Assembly: GCA_020205615.1 (NCBI GenBank)
Contig: CM035151.1
Coordinates: forward strand, 39,490,977 to 39,554,976
Length of the DNA: 64,000 bases
Direction: 5' to 3'
DNA from: Panax quinquefolius
Lineage: Eukaryota > Streptophyta > Magnoliopsida > Apiales > Araliaceae
Shown piece after piece: positions 1 through 11,172 of this stretch. The translations under genes and the position numbers were made by a program. Numbering within the stretch: position 1 is the stretch's first letter; each line of letters starts with the position of its first letter. Below the pieces are notes generated by a model. The model worked only from the letters and a program-made list of their open reading frames with translations, was not told the DNA's origin and ran no database searches.

Positions 1-1179
1 CTCAACAGATTTTGATTAATCTCAGGAACATATAAGACATTAGAGATTAATTTTAAACCTGTGTGGCCTTCAATTTCCACTGTTCCTTTGCCTTTTACTG
101 CAAGATATGCTCCATTTCCAATTCTAACTTTGGAAGTAACAGTTTTATCAAGTTCCTTAAAGAGCCCTTGATCATAAGTCATATGGTTTGTACAACCACT
201 GTCTATAAGCCACGTTTCTGTGGAGCTGCTAGTGGTAAAACATGATACCACAAACAATTGCTCATCTTGAGGTTCTTCCACAGCAGCCTTGGCTTCTCCT
301 TGATGTTGTTGAGAATTGCATACCCTTTCCACATGCCCTAGCTGACCATACTTGAAACATTTTACATCCGGCCTCCACCAACACCTTTTTTGTGGATGAT
401 TGGATTTTTTACAGTAAGGACATGGTGGAAACTTTTGAGTGTTATTCTTTGTTGTTATTGTTGTTTTGCATCTCTTTCTTGTCTAGAGATATGGCCTAAA
501 ATGCACCTCCATGGATCCTTCTCGACTCATAAGCCTCCTTTGTTCTTGAGCACATGTGCATTCAATATTTCTCTGCTAATGTGATGTTTGACACATCTTT
601 TGAGTTTTCTAGAGATGATATTGTAGTCTCAAACTTTTCAGGAACTGTTATAAAAATTTTCTGAACTATTCTAGAATCAGAAAAGTCCGTACCAAGAAGT
701 CTTACTTTGTTAACAATACTAAGAAGTTTGTCTGAGTAATCCTTGATTGTTTCTGATTCTTTCATCCTTTGCATCTCAAATTCTCTAATCAGGTTCAACA
801 CTTGCATACCTTTGACTCGTGCATTTCCTTCATATTCCTTCTTCAGGAAGTTCCATATTTCGTATGTTGTCTTCAGTGTCATAATTCTGGTGAAAATTGT
901 AGATGAGACAGCTGCAAATAGACTAGCTTTTGCCTTTGATTTCCTTTGCCTCCTCTCATTGTGTTGTTTTATCTGTGCCATAGTTGGATTGTCGGACAAG
1001 GGAGGAACTTCATATTCCTCAGTCACAGCTTCCCACAGATCACTAGCATCAAGGTAGGCTTCCATATGGACTGCCCACACTTGATTATTTATTCCATCAA
1101 ACACTGGAGGAGCCAGTGCATTCAGTGAAGCTTCTGAGATCATTTTGAATATTGTTTGTTTGTTGGTGTATAGGCTCAC
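1..1179 (-). pseudogene. gag-pro: gag and protease start of Copia-3, frameshifted
   Basis: Gag coats element RNA in virus-like particles and protease cleaves the polyprotein. The first 205 codons (1179 to 562) are open and include the Copia gag (UBN2-type) core, with residues such as FDGINNQVWAVHMEAYL and LNLIREFEMQRMKESETIK. The start may be Met 1 or the internal MISEASLNA. A frameshift near 560 breaks the frame. Reading then continues open to the window edge except for one TAG at 483-485. That part carries a CCHC knuckle (CPYCKKSNHPQKRC), a second knuckle with a cysteine changed to tyrosine (CFKYGQLGHVERVC) and the protease signature WLIDSGCTNHMTY. With one frameshift and one stop, this copy is little decayed over the visible part. 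Open frames on the plus strand here are shadows. Confidence 0.88.
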
Positions 1180-1205
1180 TCACTTCACAGGTTGCTCAGG
1201 AACTT

Positions 1206-1218
1206 GGCTTTGATACCA
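1206..1218 (-). other. Primer binding site of Copia-3 (tRNA-iMet type)
   Basis: Minus-strand TGGTATCAAAGCC lies three bases inside the LTR end. It differs by one base from the usual plant complement of the initiator tRNA-Met 3' end (TGGTATCAGAGC). It fixes the orientation of the element and identifies the adjacent repeat as the 5' LTR. Confidence 0.85.
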
Positions 1219-1221
1219 ATT

Positions 1222-1555
1222 TGTGGTTTTGATAGAAACAAAGTGTAAAAACTCTCAGGAAACAAAAGAACATTGAGGCATCTAAAGTTATATTTTTATT
1301 AAGCTTCAAAACACTTATTTAAACACTAGCTTAAAATGTAAAAAACATAAAAATGTAACTTAATATGCTACCCGCAGATACCTCCTAAAAAATAGCAACA
1401 AACCTCTACCTATAAACACTTCCTAAAAATAGAAACAAACCAACAAATACTTTCGAGGAATAGGTAAATCTTCCACATAACTAACTTATTTGACTACTTC
1501 CACTAAAATCTACTCGACTCCATGTCAATGACTCCCAGACATGTCTCATTCAACA
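1222..1555 (-). repeat. 5' LTR of Copia-3 (334 bp)
   Basis: On the minus strand the LTR opens with TGTTGAATG and closes with AAAACCACA, so it has the standard TG...CA ends. It directly abuts the primer binding site. The stretch TATTTAAA near 1315-1322 could be its TATA box. The partner LTR is outside the window. Confidence 0.82.
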
Positions 1556-1581
1556 GTAATCATGAATTCGGAAAGTTATTA

Positions 1582-1583
<2 letters not shown>

Positions 1584-1625
<42 letters not shown>
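1584..1625. repeat. (AT)n microsatellite in the Copia-1 leader
   Basis: Uninterrupted AT dinucleotide run. A second run at 2192-2229 lies in the same leader. Copia-2 has shorter AT runs at comparable places (29663-29684, 29739-29759). Confidence 0.95.
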
Positions 1626-1629
<4 letters not shown>

Positions 1630-1659
1630 TATATACTAGTTAGTATAATATATTATATA

Positions 1660-2160
1660 TATTATTCTTAATAATTTTATAATTAAAATAAAAGTTTATT
1701 CTAATTTTAAAATAAAAGGTTTATTTTAATTTTAAAATTAGATTTCATGCTAACTAATTAGAGTTGGAATTGGATTCTATGATAACTAATTGGAGTTGAA
1801 ATTGGATTCCATGTTTCCTTAAATAAAGGAGTTTATTTAAATAAGAAATACGATTTCATATTATTCAAAATAAAGGAGTTTATTTGTGAATAGGAAAGAA
1901 AATCCGTATTTTTCTAAATAAAAGAGTTTATTTAACATATGAAAAAGATTTCATATTACCCAAAATAAAGTAGTTTATTTTGACTTGGAATTGATTCCAT
2001 AACTAATTAAAATAAATAAGTTTATTTTGATTAAAGATTTTGATTAAAATAAAATAGTTTATTTTATTCAAAATTGGATAAATTAAAATAAAAGAGGTTT
2101 ATTTTGATTTAAATTTGGATTAAAATAAAGAAGTTTATTTTGATTCAAATTTAGATTTTA
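1660..2160 (+). repeat. Array of short AT-only hairpins in the Copia-1 leader
   Basis: About ten dispersed copies of an imperfect palindrome with arms like AAATAAA and TTTATTT around a variable 3-5 base loop (GGAG, AGAG, GTAG, GAAG and others), roughly 30-60 bp apart. An equivalent array is present in Copia-2 at 29760-30200. No reading frame explains them. In RNA each could form a weak 7-bp stem. Confidence 0.8.
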
Positions 2161-2190
2161 TACTAACTAAATTTGCCCATTAAATGATAT

Positions 2191-2231
<41 letters not shown>

Positions 2232-2779
2232 GTTTATTATTCATGAGATGAATGTTATTTATTGATGCATATGGTGATGTGTATGATAATAAATGGGATT
2301 GATTATGAACTATTGACCAATGTGGTTGGATTTTATTTTAGTTGGATGCATGAATGTATGAGTTTTATTAAATGGGGTCTGCGTACCTCGTCTTCTCTAT
2401 TTTTTCTTAATATAAATTCTATCTCCTTTCTATGTACTTTCCCTTGACTGCTGATCAAGGTTTCTATTTATTTTAAAATAGTTTTGTAATAGGAATAGTT
2501 AGAATAAATTTTGAAGAATTGGAGATCAAGGATCAAGAAGCGCTTGAAGACCCGTTTGTAATGGAGCCCGGGTTTAAATGTAATAGTTATATTTAAATAT
2601 TAATTCTTGCACCCCTAGGGTTTGACCTTTTGGTTCACTTGGTGGCTCTAGTGAACCAAACTAGAATAAAAGTCCATAATCAATCTAGGTAGAATATAGT
2701 ATTCTATATGCATGCTTATACTTATATATATATATTATTATTATGAAACATGCTTCGCGTGTTAATTAATATAATACGC

Positions 2780-2783
<4 letters not shown>

Positions 2784-2846
<63 letters not shown>
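2784..2846. repeat. (AT)n microsatellite, about 63 bp
   Basis: Long AT run in the Copia-1 leader. The matching place in Copia-2 (30732-30784) has an AT run followed by a GT run. Confidence 0.95.
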
Positions 2847-2849
<3 letters not shown>

Positions 2850-2990
2850 TGTGCTTAAACAAGATGAGACAAATTAATAACAAACCCCTCAAATATTTTA
2901 TATTAAGTTGTAACGTTCAAAGATATTTGGAATATCGAACGCGTCTTCTAGCATGATAGAAACAATAGAGTATTGAATATTTAATATGAG

Positions 2991-3286
2991 TTTGTTGTGC
3001 ACACACAAGGAAAGTATTAAATATTTAAGATGTTATTTTTATTATATATGATGTTTATAAGGAATTGAAAATTATTGCTTTGTTGTGCACACACAAGAGC
3101 TATAGTTTTCTCTTCACTTATATGGAAATGATGGATCTGACTTAACTTAAATTATTTTAATTCGGATGTGCACACACTTGACCATTATGATTTAAGAGGC
3201 AAAATACAAGGAGTTGCATAGTTGATGTAATTGACAAGAGTTGTCTACCTATTTATTTATATATAGTTTGTTGTGCACACACAAGG
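2991..3286 (+). repeat. Four spaced copies of a TTGTTGTGCACACACAAGG motif (Copia-1 leader)
   Basis: The motif occurs at 2991-3010, 3079-3097 and 3267-3286. A variant with the same core but different flanks (GGATGTGCACACACTTGAC) lies at 3164-3183. Spacing is about 85-105 bp. The core GTGCACACAC is constant in all four. Copia-2 has four motifs at the same places, but with the core GTGYCACCAC. Confidence 0.85.
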
Positions 3287-3490
3287 CTATATACATTTGA
3301 AATGGGATCCTTATTCTCACTATCATATCTTTAATTAGATATTTCCGAACTATATATATTGAGGGTAATATAGTTTGAAGAAAATAGTGGGAGATACCAG
3401 TTTAAAACAAGACCTAAATTATTTTAATAATTAATAAAAGAATGTATGCTAAAATGTTGTTAATTACAAATTCATTTACAGAATTTTACA

Positions 3491-4455
3491 ATGTCTAAAT
3501 TACAAACACTGCATAGCATATTAGATGCTAAATTAACCGGACTGAATTAAACGGATTGGTTAAAGAAATTGAGAATAGTTCTCACGGCTGAAAAGCTATC
3601 TTATGTCCTTAATAAGCCTACCCCTGCAATGGTTGTAGATAATGCCTCTGAGGAAGAGATTGCTATTTTTAGAAATGGCAAGATGATGCACAGTTGGCTC
3701 AATGCATCATGCTCGCATGCATGAGTAACGAGCTTCAGTGTCAGCATGAAACTATGGATGCTCCTACTATATTCGTGCACATCAAGTAGTTGATGGTGAG
3801 GAAAGTAGGACTAATAGATATCAGATATCTAAGGAGCTCTTCCGATCTAGAATGACCGATGACACTACAGTACAGATAAAAGTCCTTAACATTATCAATT
3901 TGATTGATCAATTAGGACAATAATTTTTTTTTATGGATGGGGAGTTGTGCCAAGATTTGATCTTGCACTCACTCCTGGACTCTTTTCACAATTGTTGTGA
4001 ATTTTTCATATGAACAAGCTAGATATCAGCCTCGCTGATTTGCTTAACATGTTGAAAAATGTTGAGAGTCACTTTCCAACCAAGAAAGACCAAGTCTTAC
4101 TGGTAGGGGCAAAAGGATCTTCTGAAAAGAAGAACGATTCAAAAAAGGTAAATAGAAAGGCAAAAATAGAGGATAATAAGAACAAAAACTAATACGGATA
4201 GCAAAGGAGTTTGCTTCCACTGTAATAAGCCTGGATACTGGAAAGAAACTGCAAGAAGCATTTTGTAGAGGCTAACCAGAAGAAGCTTAGTGAAGTTTCG
4301 GGTATAAATACAATTTTGTTAATGATTTAAAATAAATTTTTCTTTAAGTCAAGTTTCTACTTGGGTATTGGATACCAACTTTGGTTATCATAAATATAGA
4401 TTTATGAAGGGACCAAGCAGAAGTAGAAAGCTAAACAAATATAAGTAATCCTATG
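3491..4455 (+). pseudogene. gag: Decayed gag and protease start of Copia-1
   Basis: Starting at the ATG at 3491, translation recalls a Tork/Tnt1-type gag (SILDAKLTG, then DWLKKLRIVLTAEKLSYVL) but with several stops and frame changes. A 60-residue open stretch at 4010-4192 (MNKLDISLADLLNMLKNVES) is the C-terminal gag region. The zinc knuckle near 4205-4255 reads CFHCNKPGYW and then loses the frame, so the last cysteine is missing and the histidine is tyrosine. The protease site at 4371-4379 reads Asp-Thr-Asn instead of the Asp-Thr/Ser-Gly expected for an aspartic protease. The frame is interrupted at 4455 by Gypsy-C and resumes at 11173. Confidence 0.85.
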
Positions 4456-7400
4456 TGTGACAACCCAGAAATTCGGATTGTCCAGAATTTAGGTTTAAAG
4501 AATTAGTTATTAATAAAACTAATTTTTATTAATACTATTCTGTGCTATGTGTTTATTAATCGTTCTAAAACTAGGATGATTATAAGTCGAGAGTATTCTG
4601 GCTACGAGCTAGTCTGAGCGAGTAAGAATTTTTAAGACGAAAATAGAAGTTTTCCGGGAACAAAATATTTTCGGGGAAAAAGACGAAATAGGCACTATTC
4701 ATCCGCTTTACGCTTTCGAGATTTATTTTGAAATTCCGAGAAGTTATAGATTATGTTTAATTTTGAGACGTGATGGAATATTTAATAATATTTCAGTTAT
4801 GGCAAAAACGAAGTTTTCGCCTGCGGACTCAAAACTTAAGGGTTAGGAAAAGTGAGTTCCGAGAATTTTATGATCACGTATAATCATTAGGGTAATTATG
4901 CGTGAGAAATACGAGGATAATACTAGTTATTATATGAGTATAGTAAGAAGATTAGTACGACGTATAATACGAATATCGTACGAACTATATACAAAGGAAA
5001 TACGAGAGTACAAGAATGAGATGGGTAGAATACGATAAGTTTTAATGAACTTTGAGTTCATGGACTTTGTAGAATCTAATTGGACTTGGATTATGTCAAG
5101 CCCAATGCTTTGTGAAATCAAGCCCAAGATAGGCCCAATAAGAATTAGGGTTAAGGCCCAAACCAAGAAAAAAAATCGCGGATCGAACCGATGGGTAAAC
5201 GGATGGGTAAAACCAATGGGGCAACCCATGGGGTGACCCGTGGGGCAAGAGGGGCGGCCACTTGGCCACCAAGTAAGGGTGGAGGCCAAGTTTACTTGGC
5301 GGCTAAGTGTTGGAGAAGGTGTTAATAGTAACTTTAGGGGCGAAATGACTATTTTCCCCCTAGCTTTGAAAATCTATAAATAGGAAGCTTAATTTCATTT
5401 TTTTGGATTTTGAAAAATCCTCACACTAGAGAGAGAGAGAGAGAGAGAGAGAGAGCTCGGATGGGAAGGAGAAGGAGGAGGAAAAGATTGCCCGCGTACA
5501 AACTTTGTCCGACGAGAGAAGATTAAAGAAGAACGGTAATTCGAAACACTAGACTTTTATAAATTTTCTTTAAGTTTTTATGTTTAAAAACATAACTTAA
5601 TGAGAATAAGAAGTAGATGATGTTAGGGTTGATTTCATATGGTTAAAATCATGAGAAATAAAGAAAATAAGAATTTAAAAGTTTAGTAAATAAATTTCTT
5701 AAGGAAGTATAAGATTCGTAATGAATTAGAATGATCCGAGTATATTGTATGAATAAGTAGGTGAAATAAGTAAGGAATGATGTTCTATAACATCAACTTC
5801 CAATGTAGTGTAATTGTTGTTGATGGACATGTTTAAAAGCATCGGGTATAAGTTAGTTGCTTCGTGCTTGGTTAGGAATGGTTGAAACGTTCATGAAGAA
5901 CGGATTAAAACTTAGCTATAACGAAGGTATGGCGAAAATTTCGTAAAAGTTGAATGAGAATTAGAAAGTTAGTCAATGAACCCGAACGTGTAGGGTTTCA
6001 TAAGAAAGTAAGAAAACATAGAAAACGTGAGTCGTGGACTCAAGAACGAACGAGTTTCGAGTTCGGATGACCGAATTACGGACGAACAAACGAAGAGCGT
6101 TAAAAGCGTAAAATGAACAAAGGGTGAAGATCAAGCCAATCGAATGGCACATTAATGGATTCAGAATGAAGTTCTATCTTAGGGGTATTGAAGTACATAA
6201 GATAAATAAGAGAATGGCTTTGGAACGACCTCGTTCTGAGTTATAACGAAGGAGTTATGAGATCGGGAAGTGAGCGTCTCAAAGAATTTATTTAACACTT
6301 AGAAAAATTTCTGGGTTTTGTCTCTGTGCTTGTGTCACGGATAGATATGGGAAGTGGTAAGGCAATGACGCAGCTCGACCATAATCTTCCGGAGAGTGGC
6401 GCCGCAAGATCACGAGAGATAACAAAGGACTTGGCCATAAATACCAATGAGAAGAGAGGAGAGAAGTAGGTCAGCTGCAATGACGAGAGGAAAGGAAGGG
6501 CAGGCACTACAAGCAACGCCAAAGGAGCAATGCCCAAAAATGAGATTTTAAATGCTCAATTACTAGGGGATGTGCAAGAAAGAAATATGAACATATAGTT
6601 CACCTAAAATAAAACTTAAGCAAATGACTTAAACCTTTATTAAAGGTTGAACGTAAAGATTAAACGAGATTTAATAACAAAGAATATAAATCACGAAGTT
6701 ACGAACTGGATGTCCCGGGACGATGAGTCGGGATGAACGAACGTGAGGAATTGCTATGGTTGTGATTCCTTAGACGTTGAGTGACGAGGGTTATGAATAA
6801 CATTTCGATGTTATATCATGATAATGAGAGATAAGTGTGAAGCGTATAGACATTGTGAACGCAACGTTGTTGTGATGAACGATCGGTCTTAGCATACAAC
6901 AATTGGTATGGCTTCAAAACTAAGAACGAGTAATGAACATGGGGTTCATGTAATGGATAATGAAAGTATTAAATAAGATAAGAATATAAATCATCCAAGA
7001 TGATGAACGTATGAGTAAGACATCTCCGTATGTCATAAAGCCTTAAACTGGTAAAGGAGGTTAGTCGCGTAAACTTATATTGCAAGAACGTAAACCCTAA
7101 GAAGTAAAGTTAAGTAAACCAATGAGTAAGTTCAATATATGACTAATGGGTGTTTATGTTTTCTCCATATGTGTGATATAGGAATTGAAATGAGCAGTTC
7201 AGCGTAAGCTGTAGCTGGGCGTAAGGCAAGTTTCCTAACTTCATTCATATTACATGAATGCTAGTTTCTTAAACTTCTCAGATGTTGTACTTGAGAAGTT
7301 CTGTCTATGTGCGAATGTGCGATATTTATACAACGTGGTAGAACGTATGAGGCCTTGAGCCACAATTTGAACACTTCAGTGTTTCTATGATATGAATTGT

Positions 7401-8041
7401 TCTGTGATTGAGCTGTTCAATACAAGTATGTTCTGTTTATACATGAATCGTTATTGTTAAGTCTGTGCTAATGATTTTAGCCAGATAGAATGTGTATGAA
7501 AAAATTAGAAGAATGAAAGTATTTCAAAGTAAAAGTGGTTGATGTTTTAAGATGATTGGAATCGAGACTATTCTTATTATTCAAGCTGCTTCATAACCTT
7601 TGTTCGGTTATAGAAATTCTAAAGAAATGTTTTAATTCTGAAGTTGTTTGTTCAACTGTTATGACTTGCTGGGCAATTGAATGCTCACACTTGCTTTAAA
7701 TGAAAAATAATTTTCAGCGAAGAAGAACTTAAGGATCCCGTAAAGATCAAGCTGACGGTCTCCAGATGAATTATCATTCAGAGTGTGAAGGTAGCGAGAA
7801 GATCAAGTGAATACTTGTAATTTAGAAAGATAAATTGATCTCTAGACTAGTTTAAGGAACTGTTATGTATCATTGGTGGCGGATAAAAGTCACTCTTGTA
7901 AGATAAAATGAATAATGTATTTATTATTATTTGTAATGAAAAAGGTTATAAGGTTCCAGAACTTGGGATATGAGAGTGTATGATGTACTCGTGACGTACG
8001 GAATCCGGGTGTGAAGATAGACCGAATTTCGGGGTGTTACA
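4456..8041 (+). repeat. 5' LTR of Gypsy-C (3586 bp)
   Basis: Starts TGTGACAACCC, ends GGTGTTACA just before the primer site. It contains a TATA box (5374) and a GA run. Compared with the 3' LTR, it keeps about 2.35 kb (roughly 5097-7443) that the 3' LTR has lost. The aligned parts differ by a few percent by eye, so the insertion is not very recent. Short open frames inside it are not supported by any motif. Confidence 0.9.
5374..5384 (+). promoter_or_regulatory. TATA box of the Gypsy-C 5' LTR, followed by a GA run
   Basis: CTATAAATAGG is a near-perfect plant TATA box. A (GA)n run at 5428-5455 follows about 45 bp downstream, where transcription would start or the early leader would lie. The 3' LTR lacks this whole region. 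Confidence 0.7.
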
Positions 8042-8044
8042 AGT

Positions 8045-8055
8045 TGGTATCAGAG
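8045..8055 (+). other. Primer binding site of Gypsy-C (tRNA-iMet)
   Basis: TGGTATCAGAG three bases after the end of the 5' LTR is the usual plant tRNA-iMet primer site. Confidence 0.9.
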
Positions 8056-9786
8056 TTGATAGGTTATAAACCTTAGGTAGGAGTACCTAAGACTATAATC
8101 GTAGAGAGAAGGATAAGAAGATCACCACGTGATCATAGTGACTCGTAGTAATAGATGAGCTGTTAAACGATGAATGATTTATAAAAAACGCTATGAATGA
8201 AGGGTACTATGAAGTAGTACGGGAAGAAGAACTTAGATTGAGTTATGAAGGATAGTATATGAATTAAAGAAAATTCGTATTAAGTGAAGAGAGATTTAGA
8301 AGATGTAAAATTTCAATTGAGGACTCATATCAGTAGCTGAATTGTATGATTCCTTGTATGGGCGGGGAAATTGTACGCGGTTTTAGAACCACTTAGCTTC
8401 TTATGTGATATAGTGGTTAAGTTGAACAATTCTTTGTATGGGCAGAGAATTATTCTTGGTGTAACAACCGCTTAGCTTCTTATATCGGTCAAAAGCTGAG
8501 TTGACCAATTTTCTGTATGGGCAGGGAATTGTGTTTGGTTCTACAATCACTTAGCTTCTGGTAGTGATAATCATTGGGATTGGTTGCGCTATCAAGATGT
8601 ATATGACGAGAAGGTGAATCTTTTCTCATGTATATACTTGATAGGTAAAGAACGATAAGGTAGGTGCGAGTTCTTGAAACTCATACTTATGATAAGTTCG
8701 TGATTCATAATAATATGGTATGTTTTCGAACATCTCAGCAAATGGACGCCTATGGTCTGTTTGGACAGTTCTTAAACTCATATTATTATGGAAAGTTCCT
8801 GAACTCATAATGTGTGGTAAGTTGATGGACTGTACTAAGGTATAAGGATGTTTAGACTGAAAACACGTTGTTTTCAGTAGGCTTAGTATTGAAGGTGCTA
8901 TAGAAGATTAAGTATTGTCACAATAAGACAATAAAGGCAGATGGAGAATAGGATATTCCAAGTCATCTAGATATGCTAAGATTTTGAAGTCTATTGAACT
9001 CATGCTGATATGTACATTTTGAAAAGGAAAGACCGGTTCAACTTTTGGAACCAACGTATTTTAAAAGAGCTATTTTTGATATGTCTATGCTCATTGCTTC
9101 GGCTAGACAGAAATTCATTTGAAATATCAAAATGAATTTTATATCATCAGTGCATTTGATGCAAGGATGGTAAAAAGATGGAGTTATTAATGCAATTGAA
9201 CCTGGTCTTGGATGTGATCTTAGGATCAACAACCCGCTATGGTATGATGTATAATGACGAAGTCACAAACTGACGAAGTTCTCAACGTACTATAAAAAGT
9301 ACGGTATCATGACGTCATAAACCGTTTTGATGTATTGCGAAAAGAATTTAAAGAAGTAGTCGACGTCAATTGAGTTGACTAGACGAAGGTTTCACAGTGA
9401 TATCTAATTTATTGGTATGGTCTAAGCTACTTGATTCGGCTAGACAAATGGTATGTCATCGAGCTTTCTTTGAGAACTTATGCCAAACCAAATTGTTTTG
9501 GTGCGGAATCTAATGATCAAGTCTGAGGAGAACATGGAAGAGGTAATTTACTTTCTTGGTGATTGTAAACAGACCGTTAAAGAAGGGCTTACGACGAAAT
9601 GCTGTATAATCTAGTAAGAGTTCATGGTCGATTTGACCCCTCAGTAAAAGTACGAAACATTTTAAGAGGAAATTTTATATTCCTCGTTATTCCTTCTGCT
9701 TCATGATTCTTGATAGGTTATGGGGGTTAGGAATGAGGGAAAGATAAGAACTCTGTTGAAGTGAAGTTGAGAAGAAAGGTAGGCTA
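8056..9786 (+). other. Internal non-coding region of Gypsy-C
   Basis: No open frame longer than about 65 codons and no gag, protease, RT or integrase motif could be seen on either strand. It holds a tandem repeat (8336-8570) and otherwise unremarkable AT-rich sequence. Confidence 0.75.
8336..8570 (+). repeat. Three tandem units of about 78 bp in Gypsy-C
   Basis: Each unit carries TTGTATGGGC (or CTGTATGGGC), a G/A-rich stretch, and later CACTTAGCTTCT (or CGCTTAGCTTCT). Units start near 8336, 8416 and 8492 and are diverged from each other. Function unknown. Confidence 0.75.
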
Positions 9787-9900
9787 AAATTTCGAGGACG
9801 AAATTTTGTAAAGAAGGGGTGAATGTGATGACCGGGTAAGGGTGTGGTTTTAAGAAATTCGAGGACGGAATTTTTTATAAGAGGAAGAATGTGACAACCC
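9787..9900 (+). repeat. Duplicated polypurine-tract segment before the Gypsy-C 3' LTR
   Basis: Two similar 48-bp segments, 9787-9834 and 9853-9900. Each reads from TTCGAGGACG through a purine tract (AAAGAAGGGG in the first, AAGAGGAAGAA in the second) to an LTR-like start (TGTGATGACC versus TGTGACAACC). Only the second leads into the real LTR at 9890. The first looks like an older LTR start left behind. Confidence 0.7.
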
Positions 9901-11172
9901 GGAAATTCGGATTGTCCAGAATTTAGGTTTAAAGAATTAGTTATTAATAAAACTAATTTTTATTAATACTATTCTGTGCTATGTGTTTATTAATCGTTCT
10001 AAAATATAGGATGATTATAAGTCGGGAGTATTCTGGCTACGAGCTAGTCTGAGCGAGTAAGAATTTTCAAGACGAAAATAGAAGTTTTCCGGGAACAAAA
10101 TATTTTCGGGGAAAAAGACGAAATAGGCACTATTCATCTGTTTCTGCTCGGAGATTTATTTTGAAATTCCGAGAAGTTATAGATTATGTTTAATTTTGAG
10201 ACATGATGGAATATATAATAATATTTCAGTTATGGCAAAAACGAAGTTTTCTCCCGCGGACTCAAAACCTAAGGGTTAGGAAAAGTGAGTTCCGAGAATT
10301 TTATGATCACGTATAATCATTAGGGTAATTATGCGTGAGAAATACGAGGATAATACTAGTTACTATATGAGTATTGTAAGAAGATTAGTATGACGTATAA
10401 TACGAATATCGTACGAACTATATACGAAGGAAATACGAGAATACGAAAAATGAGATGGGTAGAATACGATAAGTCTTAATGAACTTTGAGTTCATGGACT
10501 TTGTAGAATCTAATTGGACTTGGATGAACCGTTATTGTTAAGTCTGTGCTAATGATTCTAGCCAGATAGAATGTGTTTGAAAAAGGTAGAAGAATGAAAG
10601 TATTTCAAAGTAAAAGTGGTTGATGTTTTAAGATGATAGGAATCGAGACTATTCTTATTATTCAAGCTGCTTCATAACCTTTGTTCAGTTATAGAAGTTC
10701 TAAAGAAATGTTTTAATTCTAAAGTTGTTTGTTCAACTGTTATGACTTGCTGGACAATTGAATGTTCACACTTGCTTTAATTGAAAAAACAATTTTCAGC
10801 GAACAAGGTTAGAACAACTTAAGGATCACGTAAAGATCAAACTGATGGTCTCCAGATGAATTGTCATTCAGAGTGTGAACGCAGTGAGAAGATCAAGTGA
10901 ATACTTGTAATTTAGAAAGATGAATTGAACTCTAGACTAGTTTAAGGAACTGTTATGTATCCTTGGTGGCGAATAAAAGTCACTCTTGTAAGATGAAATG
11001 AATAATGTATTTATTATTATTTGTAATGAAAAAGGTTATAAGGTTCCAGAACCTGGGATATGAGAGTTTATGTTGTTATATTTCAGTATATAATGATGTA
11101 TGTTGGATGAATGATGTACTCGTGATGTACGAAATCCGGGTGTGAAGATAGACCGGATTTCGGGGCGTTACA
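9890..11172 (+). repeat. 3' LTR of Gypsy-C, internally deleted (1283 bp)
   Basis: Matches the first ~640 bp and last ~600 bp of the 5' LTR, joined near 10521 (TTGGATGAACC) with a two-base AT overlap at the join. It also has about 43 extra bp near 11070-11110. The missing part includes the TATA box. Confidence 0.88.

Larger units (their letters stand above)
1..1555 (-). mobile_element. Copia-3: Ty1/Copia element, 5' part, cut by the window edge
   Basis: A Ty1/Copia retrotransposon read on the minus strand. From right to left it shows a 334-bp LTR, a primer binding site, a gag reading frame, zinc knuckles and the start of the protease; the rest of pol lies outside the window. Its LTR ends at 1555, and the next bases (GTAAT, 1556-1560) are the candidate target duplication. 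It sits in the 5' leader of Copia-1: the sequence just after 1560 aligns with the Copia-2 leader near 29636, which has no insertion there. Family membership is clear from motifs; the exact Copia lineage is not assigned. Confidence 0.9.
4456..11172 (+). mobile_element. Gypsy-C: non-coding (LARD-like) Ty3/Gypsy element
   Basis: A complete insertion bounded by the target duplication CTATG (4451-4455 and 11173-11177). It has LTRs beginning TGTGACAACCC and ending GTTACA, a tRNA-iMet-type primer site at 8045 and a purine-rich tract before the 3' LTR. The internal 1.85 kb has no recognisable gag or pol. The phrase TTCGAGGACGAAATTTT before the tract is typical of chromovirus 3' ends. It therefore looks like a non-autonomous derivative needing enzymes from a relative. 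The empty site is seen in Copia-2 near 32395-32410. Confidence 0.92.

Noticed and set aside
63..245. Plus-strand open frame at the left edge
   Set aside because: It lies antisense to the clear protease frame of Copia-3 (WLIDSGCTNHMTY) and has no motif of its own.
2750..2956. 68-codon frame with long Tyr-Ile run
   Set aside because: Produced by the (AT)n microsatellite at 2784-2846.
4930..5289. 119-codon minus-strand frame in the Gypsy-C LTR
   Set aside because: It falls in LTR sequence with short internal repeats (ATGGGTAAACGG, CCATGGGG). The 3' LTR shows no pressure to keep it, and there is no recognisable domain.
8626..9232. Small minus-strand frames in the Gypsy-C interior as possible genes
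   Set aside because: About 60 codons each, no motifs, no conserved partner in the window.
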